From Algoriphagus locisalis (GTDB taxonomy: Bacteria; Bacteroidota; Bacteroidia; Cytophagales; Cyclobacteriaceae): 64,000 bases of DNA. Both the position numbers and the translations under genes were made by a program. Below, piece after piece: positions 44,161 through 52,436 of the stretch (its first letter is position 1; every line of letters starts with the position of its first letter). The notes under the pieces are model-generated. The model ran no database searches. It was given only the letters and a program-made list of their open reading frames with translations, and was not told where the DNA came from. Location of the stretch: NCBI RefSeq assembly GCF_900116615.1, contig NZ_FPBF01000007.1, forward strand, positions 248,001 through 312,000, read 5' to 3'.

Positions 44161-45171
44161 CTACACTTCCACCAAAGCCTTAATCACTCCGGTTTCAGGT
44201 TCCAGCCAGGATTTAAAATCTTCCTTCACCTTTGCGAAGGGTACACTATGCGTGATGTAGCGATCTAAGGAAACCTGCCCTGAGGCAAGAGCTTCCAACA
44301 CCAAATCAAAGTCCGCTCTAGTGGCATTTCTGCTACTCATCAGCGTTGCTTCCCGCTTATGAAATTCGGGATGGGAAAAGGCAATATCCCCTTTCTGCAA
44401 GCCCACCAACACATAATTCCCTCCATGAGCGATGTATTGAAACCCCTGATTGATGGCGATCAAACTTCCGGTAGCATCAATCACCGAGTCACAAAAATCC
44501 CCGTTTGTGATCTCCTGAATGACTTTATGAGCATTGATATCTGCTTTCACCACATGCGGGATACCCCACACCTCCCGGCAAAACTCCAGTCTTTGCTCAT
44601 TGATATCCATCGCGATCACGGTAGCTCCGGCAATCCTTGCAAATTCCATCACTCCCAATCCTATAGGGCCAGCTCCGATCACCAGCACAAACTGCCCCGA
44701 CTTTACTCCTGCTCTTCGCACCCCATGTGCTCCTATGGCCAAAGGTTCAGCCATCGCCAGCTGCTCCAGGCTGAGCCCTTCCTTTTTCACCAAAGAAGAA
44801 ATCGGCAAGGCAACAAACTCCCGCATTCCTCCGTCCTCATGCACACCGAAAACGCTGATTTTCTGACAGCAATTTGGCTTACCATTTCTGCAGGCAACGC
44901 AGATTCCGCAGTTGAAATAAGGAATGACAGTTACTAAATCACCTATGGAAAACTCTTCGTTTTCTCCGATTTCCACGATTTCACCGGCCAACTCATGCCC
45001 TAGAATCCTTGGGTAGGAGAAAAAGGGCTGGGTGCCTTCAAAGGCATGAAGATCTGTGCCGCAAATGCCAATTCTCTTGATTTTGACAATAGCCCGACCT
45101 TCGGAAAGCTGAGGCATTTCTCCGACTTGGTATTCAAATTCTCCCGGCGAGGTACAGCTTAGGATGTTCAT
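44161..45171 (-). CDS. Zinc-binding alcohol dehydrogenase family protein (sugar-acid dehydrogenase type)
   Basis: The 336-residue MDR dehydrogenase has the catalytic-zinc pattern (GICGTDLHAFEG, GHELAGEIVEIGE), the structural-zinc cysteine cluster (NCGICVACRNGKPNCC) and a Rossmann NAD motif (VLVIGAGPIGLGVMEFAR). It resembles the polyol/L-galactonate-5-dehydrogenase branch. It is translationally coupled to the aldo/keto reductase gene (4-nt ATGA overlap), suggesting successive oxidation steps on a released side-chain sugar. The exact substrate is inferred. Confidence 0.9.
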   Translation of the reverse strand: MNILSCTSPGEFEYQVGEMPQLSEGRAIVKIKRIGICGTDLHAFEGTQPFFSYPRILGHELAGEIVEIGENEEFSIGDLVTVIPYFNCGICVACRNGKPNCCQKISVFGVHEDGGMREFVALPISSLVKKEGLSLEQLAMAEPLAIGAHGVRRAGVKSGQFVLVIGAGPIGLGVMEFARIAGATVIAMDINEQRLEFCREVWGIPHVVKADINAHKVIQEITNGDFCDSVIDATGSLIAINQGFQYIAHGGNYVLVGLQKGDIAFSHPEFHKREATLMSSRNATRADFDLVLEALASGQVSLDRYITHSVPFAKVKEDFKSWLEPETGVIKALVEV

Positions 45172-46214
45172 TCTATTTTATTCAAATTAAATTCCGATAG
45201 ATAATCTGCGATGATCCCTTGCTCCTTTAAAAGATCCCAAAAGGAATCTGGAATCAGGGTTTCGCAATAGGATGCATTTGCCTGAATGCGGTGCGTGGAA
45301 GTGGAATTCAGCGCCAGGGAACTGACTCCCGGCAGCTGTAGGGCAAACTGTATGCAGGCATGGGCAGGGATGACGGCCTGCGCTTCGCAAAGGGTAAAGA
45401 ATTTATTTCTCCACTTATACAGCTGACTAAAGGCAGGATCGGTAGGGCTCATTTTCTGATAATCAAAATGATCACCACCCACCAAAAATCCTGAATGGAA
45501 AACAGCAGAATTGATAATTCCTACCCCATTCTTTTCCAATAACCTCATAAAATCAAACAGCTCCTTTGGATGCTGGTAGATGGTCATGCTGTTGGCTATC
45601 ATCACCCAGTCAAGTGGGTAATGCTGATAGATTTCCTGGATCACTTTCCAGTTTTTGGAGCCTACACCGATGGCTTTCACCTTCCCGGCTTGCTTCAGCT
45701 CATCCAAGGCCGCATAGCCCTCCAATATATCCGCAAATCGCTTTTCATAGTCTTTTGGCGAAGCTGCCTGATCCAGATACTCATCCGGATCATGGATGGA
45801 GACCAACTGACTTTCGTAGCCTCTCAGCAGGGAATTCCCCTCTTCAAAGCAATTCAATATCCCTCTGTAGCTGATATCCTGCACCGCATCATAGTCCAGT
45901 TCTTTCCAGACATTCCGCTCAAACGTAGGCTCAGTACCCAGCAAAGGCGTACGCTTCCATCCCAGTTTATTGCTGATCAGCACCTTGTCATTTGGCACCT
46001 GCAAATCATTCAATGCCTGACCCAAGGCTTCCAGAGCCATTCCAGCCCCGTATTTTCCAGCCGTATCGAAGACAACCCCGCTGGGGAAGCATTCCATAGC
46101 GCCCAAGACCAACTCCAGCTTTTGCCCATAAGGCTTGGCCTCATAGAGATTGCCCAGCGCGCTGGTTCCTATGATCATGGATGATACTGATATGCCGGAT
46201 TGTCCTAACTCCAT
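45168..46214 (-). CDS. Aldo/keto reductase, L-fucose/L-galactose-dehydrogenase-like
   Basis: The start at 46214 (MELGQSGISVSSMIIGTS) fits the family; the ORF extends 69 nt further upstream without good sequence. The catalytic tetrad is visible: Asp and Tyr in FDTAGKYGAG, Lys in ISNKLGW, His in VSIHDPDEY. The protein belongs to the branch with D-threo-aldose and L-galactose/L-fucose 1-dehydrogenases that oxidise sugars to lactones. It overlaps the dehydrogenase ATG by 4 nt, and the operon is divergent from lacI across the operator region. Confidence 0.88.
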   Translation of the reverse strand: MELGQSGISVSSMIIGTSALGNLYEAKPYGQKLELVLGAMECFPSGVVFDTAGKYGAGMALEALGQALNDLQVPNDKVLISNKLGWKRTPLLGTEPTFERNVWKELDYDAVQDISYRGILNCFEEGNSLLRGYESQLVSIHDPDEYLDQAASPKDYEKRFADILEGYAALDELKQAGKVKAIGVGSKNWKVIQEIYQHYPLDWVMIANSMTIYQHPKELFDFMRLLEKNGVGIINSAVFHSGFLVGGDHFDYQKMSPTDPAFSQLYKWRNKFFTLCEAQAVIPAHACIQFALQLPGVSSLALNSTSTHRIQANASYCETLIPDSFWDLLKEQGIIADYLSEFNLNKIE

Positions 46215-46291
46215 ATTCGAAAATGCTTCAAGCAAATGTTTGATGCGGGATTTTTTGGGGAAAAACCCATTTTCCCAAATCAACTAACCAA

Positions 46292-46307
46292 TATCATAAA
46301 TATGATA
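46292..46307. promoter_or_regulatory. Second palindrome in the AKR-lacI gap
   Basis: TATCATA-AA-TATGATA is a perfect palindrome with 7-bp arms, 11 nt from the larger LacI-type palindrome. It could be an auxiliary operator or part of the promoter. Confidence 0.45.
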
Positions 46308-46318
46308 AAGACTATGTT

Positions 46319-46334
46319 GGTCAAACGTTTGACC
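46319..46334. promoter_or_regulatory. LacI-family operator candidate
   Basis: GGTCAAACGTTTGACC is a perfect 16-bp palindrome with the central AAACGTTT (CG centre) common to LacI/GalR operators. It lies in the divergent gap between the AKR start (46214) and lacI (46413), so the regulator at 46413 is its obvious binder, controlling both directions. Confidence 0.75.
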
Positions 46335-46389
46335 TGCCTGTGGAAGCTTCTAACTAAAAGCTACCCGGTTTTCATGCATTTATCCTAAA

Positions 46390-46411
46390 TTGGGCTTACC
46401 AAGAAGCCCAA
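46390..46411 (+). promoter_or_regulatory. Hairpin abutting the lacI start codon
   Basis: TTGGGCTT (46390-46397) and AAGCCCAA (46404-46411) form a perfect 8-bp stem with a 6-nt loop; only one nucleotide separates it from the ATG. It would cover the ribosome-binding region, so it may limit translation of the regulator. Confidence 0.5.
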
Positions 46412-46412
46412 A

Positions 46413-47426
46413 ATGAAAAAGAAAAGAATCAGCATCACCGATATTGCCCAAGCGCTGCAAGTGACTCCCTCCACAGTTTCCCGGGCGCTGAATGGCGGTG
46501 GCAAGGTCTCTGAGAAAAAGCGGCAGGAGATTATTTCCCTCGCCAAAAAACTGGGCTACAGACCAAATCCCATCGCGAAGAGTCTGCTGGAAAACCGAAC
46601 GAATACCATAGGATTGATCCTTCCGGAATTTACGCATCACTTTTATAGCCGGGTATTGGCAGGGATAGAGAGTGTGACCTCCCAAGCTGGCTATCAGCTG
46701 CTGATCTGTACCTCCAATGAAAACCAGAATCAGGAAATCAAATCCACGCTCACGCTACTGGATGCCCGGGTAGATGGGATTCTGGCTACGATCTCCAAGA
46801 TGAATGACAAGTTTGAGCATATACAGGAAGTGATGGACAGTGGCACGCCGCTGGTGCTGGTGGATCGATTTTCGGAGGAAATAGAAACTCCCTACGTGAT
46901 CTCGGATGATTTCAAGGGCGCTTTTTCTGCAGTGGATTACCTGTGCCAAATCGGGTGTAAAAACATCCTGCATATCAAAGGTCCTGATAACCTTTCTACT
47001 ACGTTCAACCGATTTATGGGCTATAAGGAAGCACTGCGCAAGCATGAAATCGAAGTAAAAGAGGAACTGGTTCTGGAGAGTTCTGATCCCAAGCTGGTGG
47101 AAAAGATCCGCTTCTGCCTGGGTGATTTGCATGCGGATGGAGCGTTCACCTATAGTGATTACCTGGCTTTTGAGATCTATAAACTAGCAGCTGAACTGAA
47201 AATCACGATTCCCGAAGAGCTCTCGGTAATCGGCTATGCCGACGAACCTATTTCCACCTACATCAACCCTACCCTTAGCACGGTAAATCAGCAACCCTTT
47301 GAAATGGGTGCAATGAGTGCTAACTATCTGCTGAATAAGATCAATGATTCTGCTTCTCCTCTAGAAGCAAGCCGTGTGGACACCAAGCTAATACTACGGG
47401 AGTCTTGTAGGAAGATGGATGGGTGA
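46413..47426 (+). CDS. LacI-family transcriptional regulator
   Basis: The 337-residue protein begins with the LacI HTH (ITDIAQALQVTPSTVSRALN), followed by the hinge (RPNPIAKSLLENRTNTIGLI) and a periplasmic-binding-protein-like effector domain (ISDDFKGAFSAVDYLCQIG, LSVIGYADEPISTYINPTLS). It is divergent from the AKR/dehydrogenase operon, with the palindromes at 46292-46334 between them, so it most likely represses the side-chain sugar catabolic genes and is relieved by their substrate or product. The ligand is unknown. Confidence 0.95.
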   Translation: MKKKRISITDIAQALQVTPSTVSRALNGGGKVSEKKRQEIISLAKKLGYRPNPIAKSLLENRTNTIGLILPEFTHHFYSRVLAGIESVTSQAGYQLLICTSNENQNQEIKSTLTLLDARVDGILATISKMNDKFEHIQEVMDSGTPLVLVDRFSEEIETPYVISDDFKGAFSAVDYLCQIGCKNILHIKGPDNLSTTFNRFMGYKEALRKHEIEVKEELVLESSDPKLVEKIRFCLGDLHADGAFTYSDYLAFEIYKLAAELKITIPEELSVIGYADEPISTYINPTLSTVNQQPFEMGAMSANYLLNKINDSASPLEASRVDTKLILRESCRKMDG

Positions 47427-47603
47427 GAGAAAATTTAGATTACAATATACAAGCTGAGGTAATATAATCTATTTAAATTGATACGAGGTTAGTGTTCTTC
47501 TTTCACCCTAATTCATTGTCGCTTGTGGTTGGTAACAGAAATATTATTCACCATGTATTGGCTTGTGAATCCCCTAATTCGACTTGGTCATTTATGCAGC
47601 TAT
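47427..47603. other. A+T-rich boundary between lacI and the restriction-modification operon
   Basis: No gene, terminator or clear repeat is seen here. It marks the left edge of the A+T-rich accessory island, since the base composition visibly changes between the lacI coding region and the methylase. Confidence 0.4.
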
Positions 47604-49223
47604 TTAGCAATGGGAATATTTTGTTTTTAAAATATTGTTTATTTCAGTTAAATAATTCTCAGTAGGAGATTTAATTATTGCAGATTTCCTGTATTTATTA
47701 TAAAGTTCTAAGATTTTATTTTCAGTTTTTTTGTCAAGCAATGTCAAATCAAGCATCATTGCTTTGTTAAGGTCATTAGGCTCAAATTTTTGTAGTCCGT
47801 TACCATACTCCCGTCGATTATCTTCAAATATCTCCCTTGCAATGTTTGTCAAAAGATACGCAAACAAAACGTCAACATTAACATTGTCAAACAAGCTGTT
47901 TTGAGCAGGGTAAACACAATGAAATGTTGTCAGATTGGAAATATTTGCTTCATTTCTAATAAATTTTAATCCACTTCTGTTAAAAACAGAAACCCAAATT
48001 GGTGATGGAGGACGCTTTTCTAACGAATACCAAGGAGTTCTGCAAGATGTAAGATATTTTTTGTCAACACCAGTTTTTTCTCCAAGTTCAATATACTTCA
48101 AAACATTTTCGTCCTTAGAACCGATTGCGTTTAATAAGAATGTTTGTCTATCACTCTTGATTAATGAATGGTAATTGTCTTTCGTGAAAAAATTATCTTT
48201 AACATCAATAGCTTTACAAATGCAAGGGAGTAAATATTTTTCTTCAATACCATACTGATTTGCTTTTAACTTAGAAAATGTAAAATAATCATTTGCACCT
48301 GTTGCAATACCACGAACAACTTTGGCCACACTAGAGAAAGGAATTAAATTTTTATATCTAATGCCATTTTGCTCTTGGTAATATTTACGCCACTTTACTT
48401 CTGGATCAAGTGCTTTGACGCTAAAAGTTGAGCCATCAACGCTGTTTAAAGGATACTCAGAAATGTAAGTTCTAACTAGCTCTAAATCGCTAATTCTTTT
48501 AACAGTTGAAAACTTTACTGATTGATTATTTTCATCATTTGAGCATAACAAAATGCATGCAGTTGTTAGAGCATCATCAAAAACATTCTCTTCAAAATCA
48601 AAAACGACTATATGTCTTAAAATATTGTTCTTTATTAAAGCCGATTTTACGAGTTTGCCATAATCAGAATTTAAAAACTCTGAAGGTATAATGTAGGCAA
48701 GTCTGCCATTTGAGTTTAGCTGGTAAATAGACTTTAACAAAAAAAGTGTGTAAAGATTTGTAAAGCCATTGAGTTTGATCTTTAAGCGATTTTCTATTTC
48801 GTTTAAAATTGTTTTGTTGTCATAATCGTGAAACTTAAAATACGGTGGATTGCAAATAACCCCATCATATTTATTGTCCCAATCATTGAACATATAATCC
48901 TCTAAATGTAAATTGACATTTGGGGTTTCGCTGAAAATCTCCTTTCCCTCCGCAAATATTTTTTCATCAATATCAAAGCCTTTTATAAACAAATCTGATT
49001 TTTTACTAAGTAAGGCTCTTGAAAACACTCCAAGACCAAATGCTGGTTCTAAAACGGTATTTAGTCTTTGATTTCCTAACAACCAATTAGCCATTAAAGA
49101 TGCCAACTGAAATGGTGTGAAGAATTGAGCAAATTTCTTCCTATGCCCTAATGAAATTAATTTAGAGTAGCTCTTCTCAACTACGTTATCTGTCGCTTTC
49201 GATATGTCTTTAACTTCAATCAT
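47604..49223 (-). CDS. Type II N6-adenine DNA methyltransferase (AccI-like)
   Basis: The 539-residue protein carries methylase motif X (FAQFFTPFQLASLMANWLLG), motif I (VLEPAFGLGVFSRAL) and catalytic motif IV N125PPY128 (VICNPPYFKF), so it methylates adenine N6 at the site cut by its partner nuclease. A long C-terminal part gives target recognition. From memory, M.AccI of Acinetobacter is of very similar length; the family call is by that and the partner. The ATG overlaps the nuclease stop in TAATG. The gene is A+T-rich compared with its flanks, suggesting horizontal transfer. Confidence 0.88.
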   Translation of the reverse strand: MIEVKDISKATDNVVEKSYSKLISLGHRKKFAQFFTPFQLASLMANWLLGNQRLNTVLEPAFGLGVFSRALLSKKSDLFIKGFDIDEKIFAEGKEIFSETPNVNLHLEDYMFNDWDNKYDGVICNPPYFKFHDYDNKTILNEIENRLKIKLNGFTNLYTLFLLKSIYQLNSNGRLAYIIPSEFLNSDYGKLVKSALIKNNILRHIVVFDFEENVFDDALTTACILLCSNDENNQSVKFSTVKRISDLELVRTYISEYPLNSVDGSTFSVKALDPEVKWRKYYQEQNGIRYKNLIPFSSVAKVVRGIATGANDYFTFSKLKANQYGIEEKYLLPCICKAIDVKDNFFTKDNYHSLIKSDRQTFLLNAIGSKDENVLKYIELGEKTGVDKKYLTSCRTPWYSLEKRPPSPIWVSVFNRSGLKFIRNEANISNLTTFHCVYPAQNSLFDNVNVDVLFAYLLTNIAREIFEDNRREYGNGLQKFEPNDLNKAMMLDLTLLDKKTENKILELYNKYRKSAIIKSPTENYLTEINNILKTKYSHC

Positions 49224-50323
49224 TAGAATTCATTACTATCTATATCGAGTATGTTAATCAGATTATCGACATCAAGATATGCAGTTCCACCTTTGAAGGT
49301 GACATAAAACAAAAGTCTCCCTCTATCCATTTCTTTTCTAACACTTTTATGTATGGGTTCTTCAACTTTTGATGCAATAGGTATTCCTGACTTAGAGTTT
49401 ATTTTTATTGTGGTTTTGTTTTGATTTTTGGTATCCCTCTCTACCGAGAAGTTTACGCCTTCATTGTTTGAATCCGAGATTATTGATAGTATTTGCTCGA
49501 AAGAGATACCATAAACCTTATCAAAGAATACTTGAAAATAAAAATGTGGAACATTGAAAGTTTCAATCCACTTGTAAACAACCTTGATATCTTCAACTTT
49601 AGGAGTTATGGAAAGGTAATCTCTCTTTTGAATTTGTTTAATAGCACCCTTTAAAGTCCTGAAATAGTCTTTGAGTTCAGATAGCCTTTCAGACGAGCTC
49701 CAGCTCGGAACCCTAAAATCTGTAACCGATAATGTTTTAGGGGTGATACTTTGAAGCAAATCAATATATCCTTGTCTTGAAGGGTGATTTAATTCTTCCT
49801 GAAATTCTGCAAGAATTACATCTCTAGCCTGCAAGGCTATTTGACTAAATTTTTCCGTCCTAACTTGCATAGCTTCTTCATATTTGTCTATCAAGAACGC
49901 ACTTGACCTTACTTCAATCCCTGCTATTGCCATTTTTACATATTCAGTAATTTTGTGGTGAGGTATTTGGCTTAAATCAAACCCTAGGTCTTTTCTGAAG
50001 TCTTCTTTTCTGAAAATTAACAAATCAGGTCTTTTTCCAATTGTATCAAGCTCTTCTTGAAAATCTTGATAGAATGTATCAAATCCATCCTCTCCTGCTA
50101 CTAAGTCATCCGACTTACCATATTTAACCGCTATAAAATTTTTGGACGTTTCGTTAATTGATCTGAACACCAAGTTTTCAGCCCAATCTCCCTGCTCCTT
50201 GTTGGTAATGAAATTTGATGATGCTTGAGTAGGTGTTCTTGCAGGGTCTCGTGGAAGCCCAAAGTCCACCAAAGTAGGTGATATTGTTTTAGTTAATTCT
50301 CTTATTTTGGCGTAATATGTCAT
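49223..50323 (-). CDS. Type II restriction endonuclease, AccI-like
   Basis: The 366-residue protein has a PD-(D/E)xK-type core: E48 in QGDWAENLVF, P99-D100 in KRPDLLIF and E137-V-R139 in GIEVRSSAF (a variant in which the expected Lys is Arg). From memory, R.AccI is also about 366 residues; this and the methylase length led to the AccI assignment, predicted site GT[AC][GT]AC. The nuclease precedes the methylase in the operon with a TAATG overlap. Confidence in restriction function is high, in AccI specificity moderate. Confidence 0.72.
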   Translation of the reverse strand: MTYYAKIRELTKTISPTLVDFGLPRDPARTPTQASSNFITNKEQGDWAENLVFRSINETSKNFIAVKYGKSDDLVAGEDGFDTFYQDFQEELDTIGKRPDLLIFRKEDFRKDLGFDLSQIPHHKITEYVKMAIAGIEVRSSAFLIDKYEEAMQVRTEKFSQIALQARDVILAEFQEELNHPSRQGYIDLLQSITPKTLSVTDFRVPSWSSSERLSELKDYFRTLKGAIKQIQKRDYLSITPKVEDIKVVYKWIETFNVPHFYFQVFFDKVYGISFEQILSIISDSNNEGVNFSVERDTKNQNKTTIKINSKSGIPIASKVEEPIHKSVRKEMDRGRLLFYVTFKGGTAYLDVDNLINILDIDSNEF

Positions 50324-50699
50324 ATTTAATTTTTGCTCTACAAAGTTACCTTTTTAACTCTGTTCATTTGTCTGTGAGATGGCACTTAATGGCTCTTTTG
50401 GTTTTTCAGCGTTGGCAGTGAGGGGAGAAAAAACCAAATTTGACTCTTTGTGCGGTGGGCTTTTTGTTTGTTCCCCAACCCTTGCATATTTCTTACCCCA
50501 ATTACCCTCTTCCATCAATATCGCCATCCTCTACAGGTCTTCGGACTTCTACTGATCCCAAATTAATAATTTCGTCTAGGGGAATTGCGATAGAGATAGA
50601 TTTTTTTTACGTAAGTAGAAATCATCTTCCAGAAAACTGCTGGAAGTTTAAAATTTGACCCAATCGGGGTAATGTGGATGAATGTCGGGTTGCAGGTTA
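50324..50699. other. Gene-free segment upstream of the restriction operon
   Basis: Besides promoter-sized sequence before 50323, this holds an 11-bp inverted repeat (TTTGGTTTTTC at 50397-50407 with GAAAAAACCAAA at 50427-50438) and half of a repeat pair (50517-50587). No gene is supported. Confidence 0.5.
50517..50587. repeat. Left copy of a ~70-bp divergent repeat flanking the right part of the island
   Basis: This segment is alignable with 53403-53475 in the same orientation: ATATCGCCAT, CCAAATTAATAATTTCGTC and GGGGAATTG blocks match in order (for example CCAAATTAAGAATTTCGTC in the right copy). On the minus strand it reads as a degraded C-terminal peptide (IPLDEIINLGSVEV) ending in a stop, with a frameshift at an A8 run. 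Confidence 0.55.
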
Positions 50700-50930
50700 C
50701 CATGGGTTGCACCCATGGCTATTCAGAAGTTAGATCCTTTCAGGATCATCACTGGAAATTATGCACAATGAAAGTGATAGCAACCAATGAAATGATTATT
50801 TGTAAAAGACCACGAAGCGACAGTCCCGATGAGGGAAGCGATTTCGGGATGGTCGAACCTGTCAATAACCACGGGTGGAACCCGTGGAAAAGCCTCAAGA
50901 TGAGGTGACAAAGCAACCCTGAAAGGGTTG
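50700..50930. repeat. REP-like hairpin cluster (six short palindromes)
   Basis: Six hairpins fall in 230 bp: CCATGGGT/ACCCATGG (50700-50718), GATCC/GGATC (50733-50747), TCCCGA/TCGGGA (50824-50849), CCACGGGT/ACCCGTGG (50869-50887), CCTCA/TGAGG (50893-50905) and CAACCCT/AGGGTTG (50914-50930). The ORFs here are by-products. This is the look of intergenic REP/BIME elements common in Bacteroidota, usually mobilised by a RAYT transposase encoded elsewhere. Confidence 0.7.
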
Positions 50931-50941
50931 AACATAAAAAC

Positions 50942-51166
50942 ATAAACCATCACGCTATTATCTTGAAGCTTCAAGCTCTAAGTATAAACCTTCACCCTAT
51001 TACCCTGAAGTTTCAACCACCAAGTATAAATTTTCAGCCTATTATCCTGAATGTTCAGGTTCTGAGTATAAAATCTCAACCTATTATCTCAAAATTTCAG
51101 GTTATTAACCTGAATATTTACCCTTTTATACTGAACCTTCAGGCTTTTTACCTGAAGATTCAGTAG
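50942..51166 (+). repeat. 21-bp tandem array (about 10.7 units, A/B alternation)
   Basis: The array is built of 21-bp units from 50942 to 51166 with two alternating types: A units begin ATAAA and end in CTATTA-C, B units begin CTGAA and have TTCAG in the middle, so the higher-order period is 42 bp. Many B units contain the palindrome CTGAANNTTCAG. Because 21 is a multiple of three, one frame stays open as a 67-residue heptapeptide repeat (LKLQALS, INLHPIT and so on) from a TTG at 50963; nothing else supports translation. Confidence 0.8.
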
Positions 51167-51179
51167 TCACTCCTGAAGC

Positions 51180-51207
51180 AAAAAAGCCGGATCCTCTCGA
51201 ATCCGGC
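51180..51207 (-). terminator. Terminator of the hypothetical gene at 51257
   Basis: GCCGGAT / ATCCGGC (51186-51192 and 51201-51207) form a 7-bp G+C-rich hairpin; on the minus strand six T residues follow (complement of 51180-51185). A second hairpin GAGAGGT / ACCTCTC (51211-51232) precedes it on the same transcript. Confidence 0.8.
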
Positions 51208-51256
51208 CTGGAGAGGTGATAAGCAACCTCTCAGCATTAAGTTTTAATCAGGTATT

Positions 51257-51727
51257 TCATTCTTTTGGCGGGGATTTTTTTGGTTTGCGCTCCCAGCGCA
51301 CCATCAAATCCGCTACTACAGGCTTGGCACTAGGTACACCAAGCTTGACCGCCATCTGCGCTGACTTGTAGTAGGCGGTAGATGGCACCATGACTTCAGA
51401 GCCTGCCTCCATCAGTGTATCATCTAGATTGCTACACAGCTGGGATAGCGCATTGAAAACCGGTAATAAATCTGAAATAGCTTTCCAGTCCTTTTGCATC
51501 TCCTCCACTGTAGTAAACGGCGGGAGAAATTCAGGATTGGTGACTACATACTCCAGTACTTTCTCCACGAAAGGACGTGAGGCCTCACCCATTTTGAAGA
51601 GCGACCTACGCTCCTCATCGGTGAGGGCAATGAGCAATGGACCTAGTTTGGCCTGTAACACAGCAATGGCGTCTTTGATCGCCTGGAGATCTGCCGGAGA
51701 GATCTCGATGGAAACTTTGTTTTCCAT
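51257..51727 (-). CDS. Conserved hypothetical protein (156 aa)
   Basis: I recognise this as a widespread unnamed Bacteroidota type but cannot name its function. It is helical, mildly acidic at the N-terminus (VSIEISPADLQAIKDAIAVL), with LTDEERRSLFKMGEASRPFV in the middle, DDTLMEAGSEVMVPSTAYYK towards the end, and a basic C-terminal tail (RWERKPKKSPPKE). No signal peptide or TM is seen. Its own terminator follows, so it is monocistronic. The sequence is less A+T-rich than the flanking cassette genes. Confidence 0.8.
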   Translation of the reverse strand: MENKVSIEISPADLQAIKDAIAVLQAKLGPLLIALTDEERRSLFKMGEASRPFVEKVLEYVVTNPEFLPPFTTVEEMQKDWKAISDLLPVFNALSQLCSNLDDTLMEAGSEVMVPSTAYYKSAQMAVKLGVPSAKPVVADLMVRWERKPKKSPPKE

Positions 51728-51951
51728 GTTAAAAATGATTTAAGTGAAAGAAAAATTATATCGTAACTAAATTAACTAAGTAGAATCAAAAAAACAACAG
51801 CTTACTTACTATCAGTGGGTTAGGGAACTAAATTATTTTCAGAGCAGTAAATCTGGGAAGTTGAAAAAATGGGGTGTGGGCGGGGCAACATTTATGTTTA
51901 TGAAGGCTTGGGTTTTCGAAGTACGTCACCTCACCATTGCAGAAACATATT
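51728..51951. other. Gene-free segment before the cassette half-site
   Basis: A+T-rich and gene-free. At its right edge (51952-51957) the plus strand reads GTTAGC, in line with the core seen in the complete attC-like element; the expected partner arm is degenerate or missing. Confidence 0.4.
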
Positions 51952-51952
51952 G

Positions 51953-52429
51953 TTAGCTATCCTTATCCTCAGGTCGCTTCAATCCAAATATTACCTCCGC
52001 TCTACGCGTTCCAATTATGTTAAGATCCTTTATCGTTTTCTTATAGTTGTTCTCGTTATAGAGTTCTTCAATGGCTTTCATGTTACTTTCAAGGATGATA
52101 GCTTCTTGCTCATTCACCAAACTCTTGTTATGAGCATGCACATCATATTTGTCCAATTGTACTCCTTTCGATCTTAAGAACATGAGTAGGTATATTGTAC
52201 CAACATCCCAAAAGTCTTCATAATGAATGGAGGATACGTCCACATTCACAATGCTCTTATCGCTTACCAGTCTTAGTCTTAGAACGTCGTTACGGTACTC
52301 GTATATTGCACCTAATGGTGAATGCACTCGCTTTTCAATCAGCTTGAAGTGGTACTTGTTAAGTACGTTTTTGAAAAACTTTCTTATTACAGACTTCAGT
52401 CGACCTTCTGGGCCTTGGAATAATATCAT
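51953..52429 (-). CDS. Hypothetical protein, putative integron-type cassette gene
   Basis: The 158-residue protein is not recognised. It is basic at the N-terminus (RLKSVIRKFFKNVLNKYHF), then mixed (LGAIYEYRNDVLRLRLVS, VDVSSIHYEDFWDVGTIYLL), with a helical end. No signal peptide is seen. Its start codon is 8 nt from the attC-like core at 52438 and its TAA stop overlaps a second GCTAAC core (51953-51957), the tight packing expected of a gene cassette. A role as immunity or phage-defence component is conceivable but unsupported. Confidence 0.65.
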   Translation of the reverse strand: MILFQGPEGRLKSVIRKFFKNVLNKYHFKLIEKRVHSPLGAIYEYRNDVLRLRLVSDKSIVNVDVSSIHYEDFWDVGTIYLLMFLRSKGVQLDKYDVHAHNKSLVNEQEAIILESNMKAIEELYNENNYKKTIKDLNIIGTRRAEVIFGLKRPEDKDS

Positions 52430-52436
52430 AAATGAC

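Noticed and set aside
47427..47603. Second attC-like site at the left end of the restriction operon
   Set aside because: No paired GCTAAC/GTTAGC cores; only loose direct similarity (CCCTAATTC) was seen.
50672..50908. 78-codon open frame in the hairpin cluster
   Set aside because: It spans several REP-like palindromes (CCATGGGT/ACCCATGG, TCCCGA/TCGGGA and others), so the repeat structure explains the sequence.
50963..51166. 67-codon heptad-repeat frame as a real protein
   Set aside because: Starts at a TTG without context, has no neighbour or signal, and the 21-bp unit alone keeps the frame open; kept as a DNA repeat.
50942..51166. CRISPR array
   Set aside because: No invariant repeat with unrelated spacers; neighbouring units are themselves similar, and no cas gene is present.
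51905..51957. Complete second attC site after the 158-residue gene
   Set aside because: A GTTAGC core is present but no matching L-type arm or partner core could be found within 200 bp; recorded only as a possible half-site.
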